Below are positions 31,533 through 42,325 of a stretch of 64,000 nt of DNA, one piece after another. This stretch comes from Ochromonas danica. Taxonomy: Eukaryota; Sar; Chrysophyceae; Chromulinales; Chromulinaceae. The notes under the pieces were generated by a model. The model had not been told where the DNA came from, did not search any database, and was given only the letters and a program-made list of their open reading frames with translations. Position 1 is the first letter of the stretch; the number at the start of each line of letters is the position of its first letter. Where the stretch lies: contig VKHL01000007.1 in the NCBI GenBank assembly GCA_015146655.1, forward strand, positions 186,001 to 250,000, written 5' to 3'. The translations under genes were made by a program, and so were the position numbers.

Positions 31533-33679
31533 CTAAGTGGAAGCATATAGAGACTCTATGAGATCCGCGTATTTCTGAAGAACAGCAGTGCGCTTGATTT
31601 TTAATGTGGGAGTGATCTCGCCATGTCTCTCGCTGAGATCTTCGGGTAGCCACGCCCAGCGTCGAATATACTGGGCAGTTGATGGAGCTCTCTTATTCGC
31701 TCTTTCGATCCCATCATCTATATACTTTCTCCATGCAGGATCTTCTCTCACCTGGCTGTAACTCTCAGCAATGCTACCCAATATCTTTGATCTATTGATG
31801 GAATCTTTGGATAGAACGTATTCAGTCTTCCCGCCACTCTTTTCAATTTCTACGCGAAGAGTTAGTAAGGCCGACAAGAACTTACGCTTATCTCCAACTA
31901 CGAGGCAATGCGACAGCTCCGGCACTTCTTCCATCATGTTGCTTTCCAATAGAGTGGGAGCTACATTTTCCCCACCAGCAGTAACTATCAGATCTTTGAT
32001 TCGTCCAATGATATAAACGAAGCCGTCATCGTCTATGTGGGCGATATCTCCACTATGAAGGAATCCCAAACTATCAAACGACTGTGTTGTATCTGGTTCG
32101 TTGTACATGTAGCCCATGAAGATGTGTCTGCCGCGGTAGCAAAGTTCTTTTGTTATTGGCTCTATTCTGGTCGATGTTCCTGCAAGAGGGCGACCACACG
32201 AACCAATCTTCCAGCTTTTACCAAAGGAGACTGTATGAGGTCCAGTGCATTCAGATTGACCGAACACTTCAAACACGGGAATATCCAAAGAAGCGAAGTA
32301 CCACAGTGTCTCAGGAGCAATTGGAGCAGCAGCAGTGAAGCAACCCTTGAATTGATCGAGACCAAGTGCCTCCTTTATCCTGTGAAAAACTAAGATGTTA
32401 GCACAGGTGAAGCACCATGGCAGCTGTCCATCACCGGTAAATTGTTGTCGATCAGCCTTTCGTCTTCCAATCATCTGAGCATATTTGAGGGCTAGTCTCT
32501 GGAAGCAATTCTGCTGTTTATATCGTCTTTCCATGCTCTCTTTAATTTTCTCCCAAACGCGAGGAACGCCAAAAAGAAAGGTTGGCCGAACCTCCTTCAT
32601 TGTCTTTGCCAACGATCCCTTCAACGCGTCAGGCTGAGCAAACCAAACCGAGCCTCCAATCAAAAGGCAGCAGTGAATATCAATCAATTGTGCAGCAACA
32701 TGTGATAAAGGCAGAAATGAAACCACTCGATCTTCTGCTCCAAGTATCATATATCCATCGCACACATTTCTAGCTGTCCAAGTAATGTTATCATGAGAGA
32801 TCATCACAGCTTTGGGATGGCCAGTTGTACCGGAAGTATAAATCAAGGTGCAGCAGTTGCCAGGTCGAATATTTGCCCAACGAGCATCCACATCACGATC
32901 AGGCAGAGAGATTGCAGATTGCAGGAAAGCCTCCCAAGTCACCACAGGTACAGGACATCTCGCGACGATAGCTGCATCGGGAGCTTCTCCCCAGATCACG
33001 ATGGTCTTGAGATGAGGCAAGGTCGCTGACATCTTGGTGTATTTGTCGAGCTGCTTGTTGCCATCTACCACCACTATCTTGGCTCGACTGTGGTTGGAGA
33101 TGTAGTGGCATGCATCAGGACCATTGGTGGTGTAGATGCCTGCAGCAATGGCACCTGCCAGGATAGCTCCGTTGTTGGCAATGAACCACTCGTGCTATAC
33201 CAACATATGATCATCATCACCATCAACACCATCGTAACAGTAATTAGCACCATCATTTGTACTATACTAGTACATCATCTTGCATGCTTACCGAGTTGAA
33301 GCCTAAGATGTTGACGATATCAAAGCACTGCACATCAAGCTTGATGAGGGCCTTGGCAAAGAGCATGCAAGCATGCCAGTACTCGCGGTAGGTTAGCTTG
33401 GTGTATTCCTCAGGTAGTGTTCCCTGTGATAATTGTTAGGTGAGAGAGGGAGTGTGTACATAAATAGTCAATTCCTCTGAGATTATTGGGAAGAGTTCTT
33501 ACGTTAAGAGGTCTCTTATAACAGAGAGCCAAATGATCAGGAAATCTCTCCACTGTGTTTTGGAAGACTTCTATCACAGTCTTCGCAGGCCAAGTAGCTG
33601 GTCCATCATCATCATCCTCATAGAGGATGTCTTGGTAGTCACTTGGATGGCTACAGGGAGGATGGGCAGTATCTTGCAT
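31533..33679 (-). CDS. Long-chain acyl-CoA synthetase, bubblegum type
   Basis: Activates long-chain fatty acids to acyl-CoA with ATP. Exons 33679-33503, 33423-33292 and 33194-31533, 656 aa, all phase 0. The AMP-binding motif is IYTSGTTGHPKAVMISHDN, followed by FLPLSHVAAQ, FLFGVPRVWEKIKESM (typical of the ACSBG clade), FGQSECTGPHTVS and the hinge motif FVYIIGRIKDLIVTAGGEN. Exon joins run through YKRPLN/GTLPEEYTKLTYREYW and GFNS/HEWFIANNGA, all matching the family. No transmembrane leader or peroxisomal SKL end is visible, so cytosolic or ER-surface. Diverges from ZNHIT1. Confidence 0.94.
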
Positions 33680-33900
33680 CTTCTTCTTCTTCCTCTTCTC
33701 AAGTCATTCAATTATGATCTTCCTATTCCACGAAGACAGAGGGATTACCTTGCTTGTGTGGAAGATAAACGGCTTCCGTTGAGAAACACCATGTATCAGC
33801 AGAAACACTTTGTTCTTAACATAACTCTCAAAAACGGGCTTTTTAGCGGTTGGCGGTGTTTCTGACAGGTGTTTCTCATCTCACCCACTCGACCAAGACA

Positions 33901-33930
33901 ATGCCAGCAGAGGTTAGACAGACAGGATGA
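33901..33930 (+). promoter_or_regulatory. Short upstream ORF before ZNHIT1
   Basis: ATG at 33901 opens a nine-codon frame (MPAEVRQTG) whose TGA (33928-33930) overlaps the ZNHIT1 ATG at 33927 as ATGA. If the leader contains it, translation of ZNHIT1 would depend on leaky scanning or reinitiation. Confidence 0.35.
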
Positions 33931-34596
33931 AGCAAAGGACTTCCACTCGACAAGTCAAGGTCAGTAAAGCCTTCCAAGTTGTGGATGAAGACACTCGAAG
34001 ATCCAATATCGAGCAGCGACTACTTGCCTTGGAGTCAGATAACTACAACGAGCGAGAGACTTTGGGTATGGGCAATGCAGACGACGAGGCCTATGAGAGC
34101 GAGGTGAGCCTCTACTGCTTCTCTTCACTCATGCATGTTTACCTATTCATACTCTACTACAGGAGGAAGAAGGCAATGGCAGGAGGAAAAAGAGAGCGAA
34201 GACTGCCCCCAAAAACAAAGACATTCGCTCTAAATGGTCAGTCAACGCTCCTCACCACTTGGCCTCACTCTCCTTGCCTCACTCTACTACATGCACTACA
34301 CTAGGACTAATCGACCTGTAAAGCCGTTAGAACGACTTCTCCTAGACAATGGCATCAGTCCTGACGCTGTGGGGCAGCAGCACGACCAACAACAACAACA
34401 ACAACAACAACAACAGCAGATCATCAATTATTACACAATCGCTGCAGCACCTCCTCGTATCCGCACTACTCATCCTTTCTGCTCAGTATGTGGTTATCTA
34501 GGTCACTATAACTGTACAAGATGTGGGTCACGTTATTGTTCCATCAAGTGCAATGAAAGTCATATGGAGACACGATGCCTCAAGTTCTCCATCTAA
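33927..34596 (+). CDS. HIT zinc-finger protein ZNHIT1/Vps71 (SWR1 complex)
   Basis: Subunit of the SWR1/SRCAP remodeller that deposits histone H2A.Z. Exons 33927-34103, 34163-34236 and 34305-34596, 180 aa. Joins: AYESE/EEEGNGRRKKRAKTA and IRSKW/TNRPVKPLERLLLDN. The C-terminus is the zf-HIT domain: PFCSVCGYLGHYNCTRCGSR, then YCSIKCNESHMETRCLKFSI, with the full Cys/His set and the METRCLK end characteristic of ZNHIT1. The N-terminus has the family's RRSNIEQRLLALESDNYNE. A run of 11 Gln just before the finger is lineage-specific. Confidence 0.93.
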
Positions 34597-34732
34597 ACTA
34601 GTCCAGACTAGACTAGTTGATGTAGCTAGTGATAACTGTTAGGGGAGGTGTGAGTGTGTGTGTGTGTGTTCATAAAAACTTGTAAATAGCTTATCTCATA
34701 CTACATGACTAGGCGAACATGACTATCTCATA

Positions 34733-36112
34733 CTAGGCGACCTCTTCTTCACTGTTGTTGTTACCCTCTTCTCCTGAACAACTCACAGCATCTTCCTCTG
34801 CCTTGTTCTTCTCTACCACATCCTCTCTTACCTCCTTCTTGATCAATGAGGAGGATGACGAGAAGGCTTTCCTCACTGATTCTATCTGATCTTGAGACAA
34901 ACCATTCAGTCGCACATCGACCTCAATAGGCGATTGCCGCGGGTTGAGTCGTTTAAATGCAGAGGCAAAGCGATCATCCAGTCCAGTCTTGGCTAGACCC
35001 AAGAAAGTCATCTGAGAGGGTAGCTGCAGCAGAGAGACTGCCAACCTCTCAGCGACTCCTGCCACAGCCTTGACCTTCTTCTTCTTGACTATCCTTCCCT
35101 CACTACCATTCTCCTCTCCTTGCTTCACTGTCTTCTTCTTCTTCAATCGTTTGTTGTTGTTTTGCTTGACTGTTGTTAACACAGATGATGTCTCCTTCTC
35201 CTTCTCCTTCGTCTTGGATGTCGAGAAAGCTCTCAAGGCAGAAGAGAGAAGTGTCTTACGAGTTGATTGCTTCTGATCTTTCCCTCCAGCTATTAGGCAA
35301 TTGCCAGCAATATCCACACCACACAGAGGAGACTTGCTGCCTGGCAGTTGCAGTGCCTGGAAGAAGTCCAGCCAAGCCTTGCTGCCTTTCGTGGCGATCT
35401 GTCGCAGGTAGAGATAGCGAAGGTTAGGGAGACCTCCGCGTGCCAATGTTCTGGCCAAGCAACGCACGACTCCATCCCCTAGCGGGTTGTAGGAGAGATC
35501 GAGGAGTCGAAGCTGCTGGCCCAGGGACTGTTCGAGAAGTTTCTCTAGGCTAGGCAGACTATCAGCTGTGAGGTGATTACAGCTGAGATCACAATGTGTC
35601 AGGGTAGGTTGAGCCTTGCTGAGGAAGGCCAGGCAGTCTAATGCGCCATCACGCAGTTGGCAGGCAGTGAGTGAGAGGAAGCGCAGGCTGGGCAGTCTTC
35701 GCAGACTATAGCAGAGCAGGCGGAGATCGTCTAGAGAGAGTGCACATCCATCAAGAAGCAGGGAGTGCAGACGAGACATCTTGGGTAACTTGCTGGCAAG
35801 GAGGTGTAGTTGAGAGGAGGTGAGGTCGCTGTGGGAGAGGTCCAGCACTTCAATAGAGGCCAAGCGAGAGGGAGAGAAGAGTTCTCCCCACCTTTCCTCC
35901 TCCTCCTTCTCCTCCTCCTGCTGCTGCTCACTCTGATAGGTTTGGTGTGACAGCTGTAGAATGTGTGGAGGGTGAGGGTCAGTGGCACTGCTGCCTGTGG
36001 ATATCTCATCTTGTAATTGAAGAAGGACAGAGTGCTTGTCAAAGGTAAACTTAGCAATAGCTTCAAACCAGCATAGTAAGATCAAGGCAATACTTAGCCA
36101 ATAATGATGCAT
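34733..36112 (-). CDS. Secreted leucine-rich-repeat protein
   Basis: Intronless; start MHHYWLSIALILLCWFEAIA at 36112 gives a signal peptide and 459 aa (an in-frame ATG 18 codons upstream also exists). Residues about 80-230 hold LRRs of the RNase-inhibitor type, for example VLDLSHSDLTSSQLHLLASK, HCDLSCNHLTADSLPSLEKL and LLDLSYNPLGDGVVRCLART. A low-complexity Lys-rich insert (about 310-345, NNNKRLKKKKTVKQ) interrupts them, then a last repeat and an acidic tail follow. The Lys-rich stretch looks nuclear and conflicts with a secreted fate; no other domain helps. Role unknown. Confidence 0.78.
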   Translation of the reverse strand: MHHYWLSIALILLCWFEAIAKFTFDKHSVLLQLQDEISTGSSATDPHPPHILQLSHQTYQSEQQQEEEKEEEERWGELFSPSRLASIEVLDLSHSDLTSSQLHLLASKLPKMSRLHSLLLDGCALSLDDLRLLCYSLRRLPSLRFLSLTACQLRDGALDCLAFLSKAQPTLTHCDLSCNHLTADSLPSLEKLLEQSLGQQLRLLDLSYNPLGDGVVRCLARTLARGGLPNLRYLYLRQIATKGSKAWLDFFQALQLPGSKSPLCGVDIAGNCLIAGGKDQKQSTRKTLLSSALRAFSTSKTKEKEKETSSVLTTVKQNNNKRLKKKKTVKQGEENGSEGRIVKKKKVKAVAGVAERLAVSLLQLPSQMTFLGLAKTGLDDRFASAFKRLNPRQSPIEVDVRLNGLSQDQIESVRKAFSSSSSLIKKEVREDVVEKNKAEEDAVSCSGEEGNNNSEEEVA

Positions 36113-36388
36113 GGTAGGTATGCTTGATAAATCAACGCTTGCACCCAATAGTCTACACCAAAACAAGGCAGCAACACCTTCGAATTACGAAAATACATAA
36201 AGTAGATTATGTAATTTCTCTGGCCTCTCCAAAGCAGAAAAACCTTCCCCAGAAACGCGTTGTGCGGATCTTTCTGAGATCTTGACCTGCTGGCTCCTCC
36301 TCTTCCAGCAGTCAGCCAGTCAAACAAAACTATTCATGCCGTACTGTAGATAGTCTACTACAGCAAGATATATCACACGATAATTAAC

Positions 36389-39331
36389 ATGATGAAGAGG
36401 AAGAAAAGTGGTGGTTGTAGCTGCGGTCCTTCGTGGTCGTTGTCGTCTTTCTATTTTATTATCCTATTATTTCTTTGTTTTCTCTCGACTACCCAAGCTA
36501 CAGAAGGAGACGATGATGATAATAATGATAGTATTGAATCAACTAATGTCATCTTATTTCTCTTCTTTGGCATGGGCTTGGGTATTCTGATCATGCAGAT
36601 CTTGTCCTACTATGGTGAACCCATCCCGTACACTGTTGTTGTCTTTCTATTGGGTGCTGTCTTCTCTCTCACAGATAGTAAGCATGGTAAGCCCAAGCTA
36701 TCCTTTCCCCTCTCTCTTACTTGGTGTTGCTCAATCAGATTTGATTTTTTTTGGTTTGTAGGAACTTTCGGTAAATCAGTCCACGAATGGGTTGGCATTA
36801 ATGCAGATCTGATGTTGTTTGTCTTCCTTCCTCCTCTCATCTTTGGCGAAGCCATGTATCTTAATTGGTATCATGTCAAAGGTGGTTTGATTCAGTCCAT
36901 TATCCTAGCAGGGCCTGGTGTTCTTATTGGTGCAGCTTTAATGGGAGTATTTGCAAAGTTTATTCTCCCCTATAATTGGGCATGGAATTTCGCTATGATG
37001 TTTGGATCGATTCTATCTGCTACCGATCCTGTTGCCGTCGTGGCGTTGCTGAAATCTGTGGGAGCTTCCCCTAAATTGACTATCCTCATTGTTGGTGAAT
37101 CTTTGCTGAATGATGGATCGGCCATGGTCCTCTTTACAATCTTCTATAACTCCGTGAATGGACGCTTTTATAACGTAGGATCAGTCTTTGGCTTTATGTT
37201 CGCTGCTGCGTTGGGTAGTGTAGCACTGGGAGTAGTGATAGGTTTGCTTGCTGTGCGGTGGCTGCGCAGTGCTAATAGACCTTTGGTCGAGACTGACGTC
37301 ACCATTCAGATAGCAGTGACGATCTGTTGTGCTTATCTGACTTTCTTCCTGGCTCAGAACGTTCTTGAGATTTCCGGTGTCTTGGCATGCTGTGGAGCAG
37401 GAGCCATGCTTGCTTGGCTTGCTCCACCCATTATATTAAACCATGAATCGATGCACAATGTGTGGGGCATGATAGAGTGGTGTCTAAATACAGTCATATT
37501 CCTTTTAGCTGGACTAATTATTGGCAATCGTATTCTGGTCAAAGTTAATCCCATGGATTGGGCTTATCTGTGAGTGCTTTCTCTTGCGATGCCATCATTT
37601 TCCTTTTGTTAGTGATTAACAATCTTTTGTCTTTGTCTCTTTGATGATAGAATCGCCTTCTACGCGGCTCTTATGGTTATTCGTTTCATAACTGTATTTA
37701 TGCTCTTCCCCTCAATCAGTACGATTGGTCATCGTTGTACTGTGAAGGAGGCTGTCTTCATGTCGTGGGCAGGCCTTCGAGGTGCTCTGGGGATGGCTTT
37801 GGCGCTCATTGTGGAAAACACCTTGCCTAATGATATCAAAGATGAGACATCTCGCCTTTTCTTTTTCGTTGGAGGAATTGCTGCTTTGACGCTGCTTCTC
37901 AATGCGACAACTGCAAAGGGGTTGTTGGTTCACTTGGGCTTGTTGAACACCGACTCCCCTGAAAAAGCCCTTGTAACAGCTCAGATCAAACGCAAGTTGC
38001 AGCGGAAAACCGATAAATTTATCCAAGAGATGTCCAAGGATTTTCAATTTGCAAACGTGGATGTTGAAGAAGTTCGCATGTCGTGTACTCTCCTCAATGA
38101 CATGAACATTCCAGGCCTCATGCGGGAGACGGAGTGTGCCACAGACCTCCTCGCAGCTGCCATGATAATATCTCCGCAATCATCTGGACAAGCATCAGTG
38201 CCTAATCCTCTCATTAAAGGTGCTGAAGAGCAACTGAAAGGATCGTTCAGCTTCGGTAGTCGTAGAAGGGCATCGATGGGATCGCGAGATCAAAGTCATC
38301 GTTCCAATCGATTCTCATCTAGCATGGCTGCAGCTCAGAAGATGAACAGACTGCTGAGCCAGAGTCGTGCCCCCAACTCTTTAATTATGGTTGACTTGCT
38401 CCATTATGTCCGTTCCATCTTTTTGGAGATTGTCCGCGTCAAGTATTGGCAGTTCATCGAATCTGGAAAACTCCCTCGTCAGTCATTTTCTGCACAATTT
38501 CTGCTCTATACAATAGATGTTGGCTTGGATGAAATCCAGTTGGAGGGTGGTGCCCGAGATTGGGTATGCTTGGAGAAGGATCTAGATAGTGAGTCTTTCA
38601 TGACTCGTGCATTGAAGTGGTACCAGAATTCTATGCCTGCGAGCATGACCGTTTGGTCCTCTAATATGCTTGGTTTTCAACATTCTCGAGATGAAAAGCG
38701 TGAAGTTTATATGCTTTCTGCTTTTATTGAAGCACATGAGCATGCGCAGAGAAAGGTGCATTCCTTCCTTGGTCTTGGAGGAGGCAGGACTCTTGAAGAG
38801 GGATCCCAGACTTCCGCTCATAGTCATGACGATGATGACGATGCGAACCGCAATAGTGGCGGAGATCTCCCATGTCCTGAGGAACTAAAAGTGGTGGCTG
38901 AGTCTAGGAGAGCTGTTGAGGCAGCTAAAGATCGCTTGAGCAATATGAATCCTTCCACAATCGCTGCCATCCGGTCAAAGCAAGCTGCTCGTTTAGTTTT
39001 GGCGAAGCAAGCTGAGTTGGTCAAGAATATGGTTAATGAAGGATTATTGACCACTCAACATGCTGAGATCTTTCTGGAAGAAATCTCGGAGGATACTCAA
39101 CGTATTGAGAAGGAACGAAATCGTATGTATAAGCAACAAATGGCTTTGAGAGCACAGCAGATGCAGTCGGAAAAAGAAGAACGCGAATCTGCATTGTCGC
39201 AACCTCGCCCTTCTTTATTGTCTTTTATTTTAGGTGAGCGCACGCCGAAGAAAAAGCGAATGGAGTCACTGTCCATCACCAAGGAAGATGAATCAAAGCT
39301 GGACACGGTAACAGACCATGTCGAGCATTGA
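36389..39331 (+). CDS. Na+/H+ exchanger (CPA1 family)
   Basis: Exchanges Na+ (or K+) for H+ across a membrane. Exons 36389-36686, 36762-37569 and 37651-39331, 928 aa. The N-terminus is a signal peptide. The transporter has about 12 hydrophobic segments with the ion-site motif SATDPVAVVALLKSVGAS and GESLLNDGSAMVLFTIFYN. FLPPLIFGEAM is the amiloride-region equivalent. Joins: DSKH/GTFGKSVHEWVG and WAYL/IAFYAALMVIR. The about 500-residue cytosolic tail is predicted helical, with coiled-coil stretches (RIEKERNRMYKQQMALRAQQ) and a Ser/Arg-rich segment, resembling the long regulatory tails of SOS1/NHE8-like exchangers. No cyclic-nucleotide-binding domain is evident. Confidence 0.92.
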
Positions 39332-39559
39332 ACTAATGATATTAGTCAACCAATCAAGAAGTACTTCCATAACAGGTACTTGTTTTGATCAGCTTAAGAT
39401 ATATTGATATGAGCATTTAAAGTGCCTAAAATAGGATGTTGACACAATAAAGTTTCAGCGTCTTTTATGTTATTGAAGTGTTCTGTAGGGAAAATTGTAA
39501 TGTTTCAACAAATATTTTTTGCTCGTGTTGTAAAATAAAAAACAAGTATCAAGGGCAAA

Positions 39560-40744
39560 TTATCGCTGAGCCAGTAGGCCATTGACTTCCAACACTAGCT
39601 TTCCAACGACATGACCTTCTTCTTGGATTGTATGTGCTAGTGGTGCTTCTGCCAACAAGAAGCGACGTTGCACAGTTGGTTGTATCTTACCTTCTCGAAG
39701 GTGAGAAGCAGTTTCTTCAAGTGCTGCCCGATCAGGTGTTACAAGAACAAAATAATATTGTACATCAGCATTGAACAAGCTGCTGTGCCAGAACTGCTTC
39801 ACAAATCCTGACAACATACGATCCAGTCTAGCCTCAGGCACAGCAAGTCCCAAAGGATCCGGAGCTAAAGCCTGCCCTGAAGAAGAAAATGGAGATGATG
39901 CGATGCGAATGTAGACGCTAGGAGGCTCCGTAGAAGTTTTCCTTTTACGCAACATTCGGCTTTGCTTTCCCCAGACATCATTCTCATTGAGATAACCCAT
40001 GGAATCGAAAAAAACATCCACATCTTGAACACGGTCTTTGAGATGTTCTGTGCGATAATCAACAATCTCTGCAGCTCCTAAAGATTCTACGAATGCTTTA
40101 TTAGTCGAAGAGCAAGAAGCAATCACATGCATTTCCAAGACTTTAGAACAATATTGCACAGCAAAGGATCCTAATCCACCACTCCCCGCAGAGATGAAAC
40201 AACGCAAACCCTTTGTTACACCTTTGAATGTAGATATAACAGAACGAAAGGCTTGAATTACAGTACAAGAGACCAAAGGAATGGTTGCAAGGTCGACCAA
40301 GTCAAATCCCGCAGGTGCATGAGCCAAAATGTTCTCTTCAACAACACACTGCGATGCATAGCCACCATACTGAGTGCCTAAGAGAGGAAGCATTGAATAG
40401 ACACGATCTCCAGGTTTAAAAATAGAATCTTCTGGTGCTTTTTCCACAATTCCAGAGATATCAAGTCCACTGATTTTTGGTTTGGGATAGAGAAAGTTGG
40501 CGATTGGCCCTTTACGCATTTTACAATCGAGAGGATTAATTCCAGCACCACAAACATTCACCAAGACTTGTCTGCTATTGGGCTTCAAAGTGGGAGCAGG
40601 AAAGTTATCCACTAGATGGAGGACATCTGGAGGGCCATGTTGATCCATGATAACACAAGTCATCACTCGTTGTGGATCTGGCAGGGCAGGAGAAGGGAAT
40701 CTTCCTGGAGCTACCAGGTTTCCTAATGAACGAAAGATCTCCAT
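39560..40744 (-). CDS. Zinc-independent MDR oxidoreductase (quinone reductase-like)
   Basis: Intronless, 394 aa from MEIFRSLGNLV. GroES-like N-domain (VLVNVCGAGINPLDCKMRKG, GLDISGIVEKAPEDS, FKPGDRVY) followed by a Rossmann domain with NADPH loop AGSGGLGSFAVQYCSK and VESLGAAEIVDYRTEHLKDR. Structural-zinc cysteines are absent, as in zeta-crystallin and RTN4IP1-like reductases. A basic loop (RMLRKRKTSTEPPS) interrupts the Rossmann fold after residue about 255. The substrate cannot be named; an organellar leader is not evident. Confidence 0.9.
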   Translation of the reverse strand: MEIFRSLGNLVAPGRFPSPALPDPQRVMTCVIMDQHGPPDVLHLVDNFPAPTLKPNSRQVLVNVCGAGINPLDCKMRKGPIANFLYPKPKISGLDISGIVEKAPEDSIFKPGDRVYSMLPLLGTQYGGYASQCVVEENILAHAPAGFDLVDLATIPLVSCTVIQAFRSVISTFKGVTKGLRCFISAGSGGLGSFAVQYCSKVLEMHVIASCSSTNKAFVESLGAAEIVDYRTEHLKDRVQDVDVFFDSMGYLNENDVWGKQSRMLRKRKTSTEPPSVYIRIASSPFSSSGQALAPDPLGLAVPEARLDRMLSGFVKQFWHSSLFNADVQYYFVLVTPDRAALEETASHLREGKIQPTVQRRFLLAEAPLAHTIQEEGHVVGKLVLEVNGLLAQR

Positions 40745-41534
40745 CACTGAGGACCAGATTAGCTATGGTTCCTAACAATGACTTGTTGACTATTGACAGC
40801 TTGTCTAGACTAAGTGATGAGCTGAGTGCTCTTAGGAACTCTTCAAGATCGCAACAAAGAACTGAAAAACGAAGAAAAGCTTGGAGTGCTCTTTAAGGAA
40901 TTACATAAATCTTTAAGGAATTCCTTTTTATTGCTTATTTATAAATTTATACCAACCCACACACCCCAGAAATGTGATCCCATTTTAAGATGAATTGGCA
41001 TTGGAAAGACTACTCTTCTATCAACCTTCTTTGTATTGGTGTCGGTGCTCAATACCCACATGTTGCCTGTCTACTAGTCCAATGACCGAAAGAGTGGAGA
41101 TGATGACGATCCTTTGAGTAGTCCAGAGGGTAGGATCGTCATCATCTCCACCCTTTCGGTCATTGGACTAGTAGACGGGCAACACATGGGTATTGAGCAC
41201 CGACACCAATACAAAGAAGGTTGATAGAAGAGTAGTCTTTCCAATGCCATTCGGACCTTCTCACAAAAGGATAAAGTACTTCTTTTCATAGTACCACCTC
41301 TCTTAATAAAGACAGGTTTGATCAAGGTAGTCCTTTATCAACAACTAAACACAAATGGGATCACATATCTCGGGGTGGCGAGTTGATAGGGGAGTATTTC
41401 ATGTTGTGTCTAATAAGTAACAGCAGGCAATAGCGCCGAATAGGCAATATTTATGTTATAAATAAAAACTTGACAACTTAGTCAACAGTGTACAATAGTC
41501 TAGCTTCAGATAGATAATATAGTGTATAAGATAA
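40745..41534. other. Intergenic region carrying hairpin 2
   Basis: Upstream flank of the MDR gene, hairpin 2 (40962-41377) and 3' flank of the FMN reductase gene. No protein gene is supported; the frames present are segments of the hairpin. Confidence 0.6.
40962..41377. repeat. Near-perfect inverted repeat (hairpin 2)
   Basis: Core arms 40997-41113 and 41132-41248 are 117 nt each, complementary without indels and with only about four mismatches, around an 18-nt loop. Outer arms (40962-40984 and 41353-41377, caccccagaaatgtgatcccattt and its complement) are separated from the core by 12 nt on the left and about 104 nt on the right. The core encodes GIGKTTLLSTFF on the left. Read outward from the right arm on the minus strand it is preceded by EGPN, giving a full Walker A (GPNGIGKTT) after YEKKYFILL, so the arms are an inverted fragment of a P-loop NTPase gene that is no longer open. 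Shared outer ends suggest a single fold-back unit. Confidence 0.92.
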
Positions 41535-42137
41535 TTAAGACAAGCTTTGCAGTAGTTGTTGAATAGCACGATCTAAAGAAGACTTCGCCTCTCTCAAGCA
41601 AGAAGGCCAACTTTCCTCATCTTGTCCAATGAATTCAAGACGAGCTGTAGTCTGAATCACTTCCCTTGGTAAAGTAATTTCAACCTTCTCTTCGATCACC
41701 TTCATGTGCAGACCTTCCAAGACTTGCTTCAACTGCTCTGCGCATTTGCCTCCACCATGACCTCCATAGGTGATGACAAGGACAGGCTTTCCTTTCCACT
41801 CGTGATAGAGATGATCCAAGGCAGTCTTCAAATCACCTGGATAGCCCCAATTATACTGCGGAGTGATGATGACTAGAGCATGACATGATTTGATCAACTG
41901 ACTCCATTGCTCCACTTTGGGGTTAGCATAGCCACCCTCCGATCCGACCAAAGCAGGAATGACCTCATCCGTGAGTGGTCCTAGAGGATGCATGGGGGCG
42001 TCTGGATAGACATTGACAACCTCATATTCCGCAGAACTTCCCTCAAGACAGTGTTGGAACCATTTCTCCAAGGAACGACCATTACCATGAACCCGTGCAC
42101 TGCCTAAAAGAATGCCTATTCTCTGCTTTGTGCTCAT
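41535..42137 (-). CDS. NAD(P)H-dependent FMN reductase
   Basis: Flavodoxin-fold reductase that transfers hydride from NAD(P)H to FMN or quinones. Intronless, 200 aa. FMN phosphate loop LLGSARVHGNGRS (family GSxRxxS), flavin-contact PQYNWGYPGDLKTALDHLY, and YGGHGGGKCAEQLKQVL. Related to yeast Lot6 and bacterial chromate/azo reductases; probably a cytosolic homodimer in redox defence. No targeting signal. Confidence 0.93.
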   Translation of the reverse strand: MSTKQRIGILLGSARVHGNGRSLEKWFQHCLEGSSAEYEVVNVYPDAPMHPLGPLTDEVIPALVGSEGGYANPKVEQWSQLIKSCHALVIITPQYNWGYPGDLKTALDHLYHEWKGKPVLVITYGGHGGGKCAEQLKQVLEGLHMKVIEEKVEITLPREVIQTTARLEFIGQDEESWPSCLREAKSSLDRAIQQLLQSLS

Positions 42138-42325
42138 GATGTCTTTCTTGATTGAGATCGATTGTGGGATACCATGGCCTTGTCAACCTTGTAACGTGAC
42201 CAAATCCAAACAAGGCAGTGCTGCTCCTACATCTTCAAAACTCCTATTTTATCTATATCAAAATAATAAAACATGAGTTTCAAACCCCACGAGTTTTCAA
42301 CAGCTCTCACCAAACATAACAAACC

